DNA of 64,000 nucleotides from GWF2-50-93 sp049297395 (GTDB lineage Bacteria > Verrucomicrobiota > Lentisphaeria > Victivallales > GWF2-50-93): assembly GCA_049297395.1 (NCBI GenBank), contig JBAQUG010000221.1, positions 1 through 64,000 of the forward strand, given 5' to 3'. The first letter of the stretch is position 1. Each line of letters begins with the position of its first letter. Both the position numbers and the translations under genes were made by a program. The notes below the pieces were generated by a model. The model made no database searches and was not told where the DNA came from. It saw nothing but the letters and a program-made list of their open reading frames with translations. Below, piece after piece: positions 59,104 through 64,000 of the stretch.

Positions 59104-62100
59104 ATGACTGCTAGGCAAAATTTTTCTGGAAGTCATCTTTTAAGAGACTCCAAACTATTGCAGTTGGTGCTCGGGACGGGCGTAGTTGCGGTTGCGCTGA
59201 CAGCAGGCTCCATCCTGGGAATGGCTGGTGACGCAATGCCACCTGTATCATTCCCTGAGAACGGCGTTGTCTCCATCTCTCCTTCCGGAAACTACCTGCT
59301 GGACGGCAGACCGCGCTTCCTAATCGGAGCGCAGATACCAGAATACCTGAAACCGGGGATTGCCCCCACTGAAGGCTACCCGAAGGAACAGGCCTGGCTC
59401 TACGAGGAAGTATTGAACTACCGGAACGCCCAGCGCATCGGCTTCGACTCCGTCGGCTACTTCACCGTCGAGGACTGGATGTTCCAGCCCGACGGCAAGC
59501 AGGTCAATCCGGCCTGGTCCAAAAAGGACATCGGAGACTTCATCGCGGACATCCACCTTCCGCTCTACGTTGACTTCACCTGCTTCCCATGGTCGCACGG
59601 CAAGCTCGCCGGGATGAAGCTGGTTCCTCCTGCGGCCTTGAACGAGGGCGGCTCCAGCAGCGAGGGCAACCACTGGGTTCCCTACAGCGTCAGCTCGCCG
59701 GAGGGGCGCGCCATCTACGAGAAGCTTTGGCTCTCCGGCGCCAAACACATCAAGGAGTCCGGCGGCAAGGCTCTCTTCTACGAGCTCTTCAACGAGCCGG
59801 CCTACAACGACCGCAGTCCGTACAACCGCAAGCTTTTCGCGGATCTCATGAAGGGGCGCTACGGCTCCATCGAAAGTCTCAACGCCGACTGGCATTCAAA
59901 CTACGCAGACTTCGAAGCCGTCGGACAGTTCAAGTCCCAGGGCGAGAACGCGGCACTTTTCGTCGAATGGTGCAAGTTCATGGAGGACTCCTTCGCGGAT
60001 CTCTGCAAGTTTGGAGTGGAGACGGTCGGAAAAATTGATCCGTCGGCCCACTGCTGCGTCCAGGCGCTCGGAGGGGCTTCTCTGTCCATCCCCCGAACCA
60101 ATATCAACCTCTACAAGATCGGACTGCATTGTGACACGGTATCGACACCTACCGGCGGCAGTATAGGCTTCACACGCGGACTGGACGCGCCGGCCACGCA
60201 TGCCATCGACACAGCTCCCTTGCAGTCGGTGCCGTCCGGACTTCTCGAACGGCGTTTCTACCTCTCCCTCGCAAAAGGCAAGCCCCTTCACGACGGCGAG
60301 ATGTATTCCGGCACCACACGCGAGTCGTTGATGTCCACCCTCTGGCTTGAGGCCATACGCGGCCTCGACGCCTCCTACTTTTTCGTATGGACTCGCCGTT
60401 CCTGGGATCACGGCTGGCAGCCGGCCGGCTCCGAAAAGGGCGGGCGCAAAGTCGCCGAGAAGTTCGGCTACCTCATGCTGAATCCCTATGCGGTGGAACC
60501 GGATGCCATGCCGGGAATAATGGAGTTCAAGCGGGAGTATCTCCTGATCGACGATCTCTTCCAGCCCAGGGAGAACCGCGTCAGGCCGCAGATCTCCCTG
60601 CTCATCAGCTTCCCGACCATGCGCTACTCCATAGCCACAGGTGGTGCCAACCACAAGATTCCGCAGAACTACTCCGCCGCATTGGACTTCAGCCACCAGC
60701 CCTATGACGTCATCCTGGAGGAGCAGCTGCCGGAAGGCCGCCTTGATGGCTGCAAAGTCCTTCTGGTCCCGGGTGTCTCCAACATCCTCCCTGAGACAGC
60801 CAAATATGTGGGCGATTTCGTAAGAAGGGGAGGAGTGCTTGTCCTCGGTGCCGCGACAATGTCCTGCGACGAACACGGCAATCCACTCGAAAACTGGGAG
60901 GAGGAGCTTGACCTCAGTATTGGGAAATCCATAGGCGCGGAAGTCTCCACTCTCTCGCTGGACTTTCCACAGCCGCCGGAACTGCCCGGACAACTCAAAT
61001 GCAAAATTGAAAGTGAAATCAATGCCGGCAGCGCCTGGCAGAAGATAGGCAGCGTCGGACGGGCGCCCGCCCTTCTGAAACGTGAGTTCGGCAAGGGGCG
61101 CATCTACTTCGTCGGCGCGAAGATGCCTGACTACTCGCTGGCAGGTGCGCTTGGAGGAATCCTCCTCAAGGAGGGTGTATTCAAACCCTGTCTCCTGATG
61201 GACGCCAACAGCGGCGAACTTGAGCCCAACGTCGAAATGCACGTGGCTCAGCGCGGCAGCAGGACCGGTGTCTTCCTCTACAACTGGGATTCCTATCCTA
61301 AACTCGCCAAATTGAAGCTCAATTCGTGCAAGAATGCCTTCATTGCGATCGATCCGTTCGCGAAGGATATGCTGCCGCAAACTGACGGAACGATCTCCCT
61401 TCTGCTGCCTCCGCACAAGCGAGTCGTGACGGTCTGCGGCCCGGCAGAGGAAATGTCAAATATCTATGGCGGGACAAAACACGTCTCCGTCGGGGAATTG
61501 CGCGAGCGCCTCGCTCAGACGCCGCACCTGCCCAAGCCAAAGGCTCTGGAGGACGACAATTTCAGTTTCAAGGCGGATCTCTCCAAGACCAGGATCCTCG
61601 ACCTGCGGAGCTTCGTCAACCGGCATTTCGAGGACTCTGTCCCGGGCGACGGCAAGGGAGGCTGGACGGACCAGGGCCGTGAAAACAGCCTTTTCGGAGT
61701 CCCCTGGGGCATCACGACGCTCTGCGGAGTTCCCTTCGACCTCATCCGCTTCGATCAGAATGAAAACAGGACCTGCCTTGTGCTGGCTTCCCAGAACATC
61801 AAAGGAGTGCCGTTGAAAGTAGAAGGAATCCCGGTCGACGACAAGGTCAAGGCCATCTACTTCCTGCACGCCACAGCCTGGGAAGGCGACAAGAACGAGT
61901 CCTTCCGCTACATAGTCGAATATGCCGACGGCGGCAAGGATGTCGTCCCAATCCGCAACAACATCGAGATCTCCGACTGGTGGTTTGGCAAAACTCCCAA
62001 TCAGCTGGAGGCTAAAAAAGCCTGGCATAACTCCGATAACAGGGGCCTCTACGCCTACAAATGGACTAGTCCGCACCCGGAGAAGACCGTGCAAAGCATC

Positions 62101-62166
62101 TCGGTCGAATCCGCAAACGGGCCGAGCATCCCTCTTATAGTTGCAATAACCATTGAAACACCTTGA
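59104..62166 (+). CDS. Large secreted glycoside hydrolase, GH42-like (beta-galactosidase superfamily)
   Basis: A 1020-residue protein with an N-terminal export segment (LVLGTGVVAVALTAGSILGM). A clan GH-A barrel spans about 75-450: proton donor E231 in YELFNEPAYND and probable nucleophile E399 in HDGEMYSGT. A beta-galactosidase trimerisation-like domain is at about 495-620 (DVILEEQLPEGRLDGCKVLL). The C-terminal third is beta-rich (a galactose-binding-like fold is possible). Codon use is very GC-rich at third positions, which also opens a 506-codon antisense frame. Substrate probably a beta-linked galactoside or similar; the exact GH family is uncertain. Confidence 0.75.
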   Translation: MTARQNFSGSHLLRDSKLLQLVLGTGVVAVALTAGSILGMAGDAMPPVSFPENGVVSISPSGNYLLDGRPRFLIGAQIPEYLKPGIAPTEGYPKEQAWLYEEVLNYRNAQRIGFDSVGYFTVEDWMFQPDGKQVNPAWSKKDIGDFIADIHLPLYVDFTCFPWSHGKLAGMKLVPPAALNEGGSSSEGNHWVPYSVSSPEGRAIYEKLWLSGAKHIKESGGKALFYELFNEPAYNDRSPYNRKLFADLMKGRYGSIESLNADWHSNYADFEAVGQFKSQGENAALFVEWCKFMEDSFADLCKFGVETVGKIDPSAHCCVQALGGASLSIPRTNINLYKIGLHCDTVSTPTGGSIGFTRGLDAPATHAIDTAPLQSVPSGLLERRFYLSLAKGKPLHDGEMYSGTTRESLMSTLWLEAIRGLDASYFFVWTRRSWDHGWQPAGSEKGGRKVAEKFGYLMLNPYAVEPDAMPGIMEFKREYLLIDDLFQPRENRVRPQISLLISFPTMRYSIATGGANHKIPQNYSAALDFSHQPYDVILEEQLPEGRLDGCKVLLVPGVSNILPETAKYVGDFVRRGGVLVLGAATMSCDEHGNPLENWEEELDLSIGKSIGAEVSTLSLDFPQPPELPGQLKCKIESEINAGSAWQKIGSVGRAPALLKREFGKGRIYFVGAKMPDYSLAGALGGILLKEGVFKPCLLMDANSGELEPNVEMHVAQRGSRTGVFLYNWDSYPKLAKLKLNSCKNAFIAIDPFAKDMLPQTDGTISLLLPPHKRVVTVCGPAEEMSNIYGGTKHVSVGELRERLAQTPHLPKPKALEDDNFSFKADLSKTRILDLRSFVNRHFEDSVPGDGKGGWTDQGRENSLFGVPWGITTLCGVPFDLIRFDQNENRTCLVLASQNIKGVPLKVEGIPVDDKVKAIYFLHATAWEGDKNESFRYIVEYADGGKDVVPIRNNIEISDWWFGKTPNQLEAKKAWHNSDNRGLYAYKWTSPHPEKTVQSISVESANGPSIPLIVAITIETP

Positions 62167-62181
62167 TAAAGGAGAACAGAA

Positions 62182-62784
62182 ATGAAATCAGCACTCGCAG
62201 CAACCATTCTCGTCGTCGGCCTGATGGCTGTCGCGGCAGTCCAGGATATCGTCCTCTTCGACGGCTCTGTCAAGGACGGCTGGACTTTCGCCAACTGGTT
62301 CGGAGCCACGCTTTCGGCCATCGACGACCCATCGAACCAGGGGAGGAAAATCCTCAAGTTCACCGCCTCGAAGGAAGCTAAGGCATGGGCGGGCTCGCAT
62401 TTCACGACCATGATGGGTTCAATACCCGGTGGCAACGCACCGGCTCTGCCCAAGGAGTTAGCCGAGTCTGGAAAGCTTACATTTTTAATCAACGGATCCG
62501 ATGACGAATTTGGGTTCCATCACGGGGAGCAGAACATTCAGGTCTGCCTTGGCAAACGCGTCTCGGAGCAGGGCGAATGGAAGACTGGCCCATATCTAGC
62601 CATAGCCCCCTTTATCGAGGGCAAGGCTGTCGACTCCAACAAGGAGAGCTGGCAGAAGGCATCGATCCCCCTGAGTTCCCTCCTGAAAGCTGTCGATCTC
62701 GACTGCATCGGAAGCATCGGCTTCCAGTTCGTGGACGCCACGCCGTCCGCAGGAGTCCTGATCGACAAAATAAGAATCGAATGA
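62182..62784 (+). CDS. Secreted jelly-roll protein, probable carbohydrate-binding
   Basis: A 200-residue protein with signal peptide (ILVVGLMAVAA). The mature part DIVLFDGSVKDGWTFANWFG resembles the opening of CBM11/jelly-roll binding modules, and it ends GVLIDKIRIE as they do. No catalytic residues are seen. Fifteen bp after the GH42-like gene with AAGGAGAA upstream. It probably binds the same glycan. Confidence 0.65.
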   Translation: MKSALAATILVVGLMAVAAVQDIVLFDGSVKDGWTFANWFGATLSAIDDPSNQGRKILKFTASKEAKAWAGSHFTTMMGSIPGGNAPALPKELAESGKLTFLINGSDDEFGFHHGEQNIQVCLGKRVSEQGEWKTGPYLAIAPFIEGKAVDSNKESWQKASIPLSSLLKAVDLDCIGSIGFQFVDATPSAGVLIDKIRIE

Positions 62785-62791
62785 GGAATTT

Positions 62792-63736
62792 ATGAATATC
62801 GGAATTATATTGAGGAGGAAACCTTTTTCCAGGGGAATCAACTTTTTAGGACTGAATGCGGTCTTCTCGTTTACCGCTGCGATCATCTGCTTTTGTGGCA
62901 TGCAGTGGTTTGCCTGCGGGGAGGACTTAAAAAAGGAGGAGTCGGTGGTAAAACCTTCAAAGAAGCTGCCAGTCGCAGGAGAAGTCTTCAGTGTGAATGG
63001 CTGTACAGCATTTATAATTCTGCCAGGACAAGTTCCTGTCGGTAACATGACACCATGGGTATGGTACGCCCCGACACTTCCAGCTCTGCCGGGTCCGGAG
63101 GAGAAGTGGATGTTTCAGAAGTTCGTGGATGCCGGCATTGCGGTCGCCGGGATCGATGTAGGTGAATCGTTTGGCAGTCCGAACGGCAGAGCTCTCTTTT
63201 CCTCCTTCTACAAGGAACTTGTCCTGAAGCGCGGACTCTCGAAGACGCCCTGCCTGCTGGCGAGAAGCCGCGGCGGGCTGATGCTCTATAACTGGGCGGC
63301 GGAGAATCCCGAGTCCTTGGCCTGCATAGCCGGCATCTATCCGGTCTGCAACCTCAGCAGCTATCCTGGACTCAAGACCGCCTGCGGCGCATACGGCATG
63401 ACTGAAGAGCAGCTCGGTGCCAATCTGGCTGAGCACAATCCTATTGATCGCCTGGCTCCACTGGCAAAAGCAAAGGTGCCCATCTTTCACATCCATGGAG
63501 ATGTCGATACAACGGTTCCTCTGGAAAAGAACTCGGGCGAACTGGAGAAGAGGTACACCGCGCAGGGCGGAAACATGACGCTCAAGGTGGTCAATGGCCA
63601 GGGTCACAACTATTGGTCCGGCTGGTTCCAGTGCCAGGAACTGGTCGATTTCGTGATCGCCCACGCCAAAAAAGAAAAACCGGACAAGAAGCCGGAGACT
63701 GCCGGCACGGAAGCCGCTCCACAGTCCAAGCGCTGA
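62792..63736 (+). CDS. Alpha/beta hydrolase, probable secreted esterase
   Basis: A 314-residue protein with an N-terminal hydrophobic segment (about 24-44). Nucleophile elbow ARSRGG gives S159; acid candidates D237 or D239 lie in HGDVDTTVP; H272 is in GQGHNYW. This is the prolyl-oligopeptidase/dienelactone hydrolase-like arrangement. The tail is Lys/Pro/Glu-rich (KKEKPDKKPE). Likely a carbohydrate esterase that deacylates the polymer attacked by the upstream enzymes; peptidase activity cannot be excluded. Confidence 0.72.
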   Translation: MNIGIILRRKPFSRGINFLGLNAVFSFTAAIICFCGMQWFACGEDLKKEESVVKPSKKLPVAGEVFSVNGCTAFIILPGQVPVGNMTPWVWYAPTLPALPGPEEKWMFQKFVDAGIAVAGIDVGESFGSPNGRALFSSFYKELVLKRGLSKTPCLLARSRGGLMLYNWAAENPESLACIAGIYPVCNLSSYPGLKTACGAYGMTEEQLGANLAEHNPIDRLAPLAKAKVPIFHIHGDVDTTVPLEKNSGELEKRYTAQGGNMTLKVVNGQGHNYWSGWFQCQELVDFVIAHAKKEKPDKKPETAGTEAAPQSKR

Positions 63737-63780
63737 CATCGGACAGTTTTTCAATTGATTTAAAAAACATCTGTGAAGAC

Positions 63781-64000
63781 ATGACCGGAACAACATATTA
63801 CGTTGACCCGCAGGATGGAAATGATACACATTCCGGGGCAGCGCCTTCAGAACCGCTCAAGACATCCGCGTGTCGGCAGTTCCTCCCAGGCGACACAGTA
63901 CTTTTCAAACGAGGCAGCGTGATCCGCGACATGCTGCACACATGTGACGGGTCGGACAAAAAGCCGATCACCTATGGAGCCTACGGCACTGGTGGAAAAC
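63781..64000 (+). CDS. Start of a parallel beta-helix (pectate-lyase-like) protein, cut by the window end
   Basis: An open frame of at least 73 codons from ATG 63781 that continues past the window. It begins TGTTYYVDPQDGNDTHSGAA, the typical opening of right-handed beta-helix proteins, then LPGDTVLFKRGSVIRD. No signal peptide is seen at this start, and the ribosome-binding site is weak, so an upstream or non-ATG start is possible. Probably the next enzyme of the LacI-led operon. Confidence 0.6.
   Translation, partial: MTGTTYYVDPQDGNDTHSGAAPSEPLKTSACRQFLPGDTVLFKRGSVIRDMLHTCDGSDKKPITYGAYGTGGK

Noticed and set aside
59896..61416. A 506-codon open frame on the minus strand
   Set aside because: Antisense to the GH42-like gene, no recognisable motif; explained by strong third-position GC bias of the plus-strand gene.

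Overview
The window looks like a chromosome segment from a member of the Lentisphaerota or a close relative in the Planctomycetota-Verrucomicrobiota group. This is an inference from gene content: three prepilin-like proteins with an FTLIELLVV-type segment, many Gfo/Idh/MocA oxidoreductases next to uroporphyrinogen-decarboxylase (URO-D) family proteins, multi-domain secreted glycoside hydrolases (GH), a C-terminally decorated ADP-ribosylglycohydrolase, and many AraC/LacI regulators. No rRNA, tRNA, CRISPR array, replication origin or phage module was seen.

Layout. 0.2-8.8 kb: a DeoR regulator divergent from a seven-gene catabolic operon (etfB, etfA, FAD-linked 2-hydroxyacid dehydrogenase, two zinc alcohol dehydrogenases, a PHP protein, a class II aldolase). 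9.0-15.2 kb: a restriction-modification-like island (two adenine methyltransferase genes, the second broken; a DUF1016 nuclease; a GIY-YIG/helicase protein) bracketed by a 15-bp inverted repeat. 15.4-24.0 kb: a URO-D gene divergent from AraC, an anti-sigma kinase/STAS pair, a MITE-like element, a frameshifted gene, a toxin-antitoxin pair, a GntR-ABC exporter operon and an HTH-ATPase-STAS-like regulator. 24.1-31.8 kb: a six-gene minus-strand operon of oxidoreductases and URO-D proteins, including an oxidoreductase/URO-D fusion, led by a DMT transporter and divergent from AraC. 32.7-37 kb: HD hydrolase, AraC regulator, a second MITE-like element, ADP-ribosylglycohydrolase and a small coiled-coil protein. 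37.7-54.3 kb: a 1872-residue modular glycosidase, then two tandem copies of a three-gene cassette (pseudopilin, carbohydrate-binding protein, GH5-esterase lipoprotein). 54.4-64 kb: a DUF4143 ATPase, a GH29-like enzyme and a LacI-led operon (pseudopilin, GH42-like enzyme, binding protein, alpha/beta hydrolase, start of a beta-helix protein).

How it fits together. The right half resembles a set of polysaccharide-use loci in which each transcription unit starts with a pseudopilin followed by secreted enzymes and binding proteins. Four promoters share an ungapped 63-bp architecture: two GGC-type direct repeats 21 bp apart, with the -10 hexamer always 36 bp after the second repeat. That points to one AraC-type activator regulon. 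The left half handles hydroxy acids, polyols or deoxysugars with electron transfer through ETF.

A second theme is non-coding DNA. Spacers are dense with palindromes: an AT-rich ATAAATTTT family at gene ends, two 41-bp palindrome families, branched elements in which an outer stem encloses several hairpins, and two TIR-bounded elements with apparent target-site duplications. Some of these structures extend into coding sequence.
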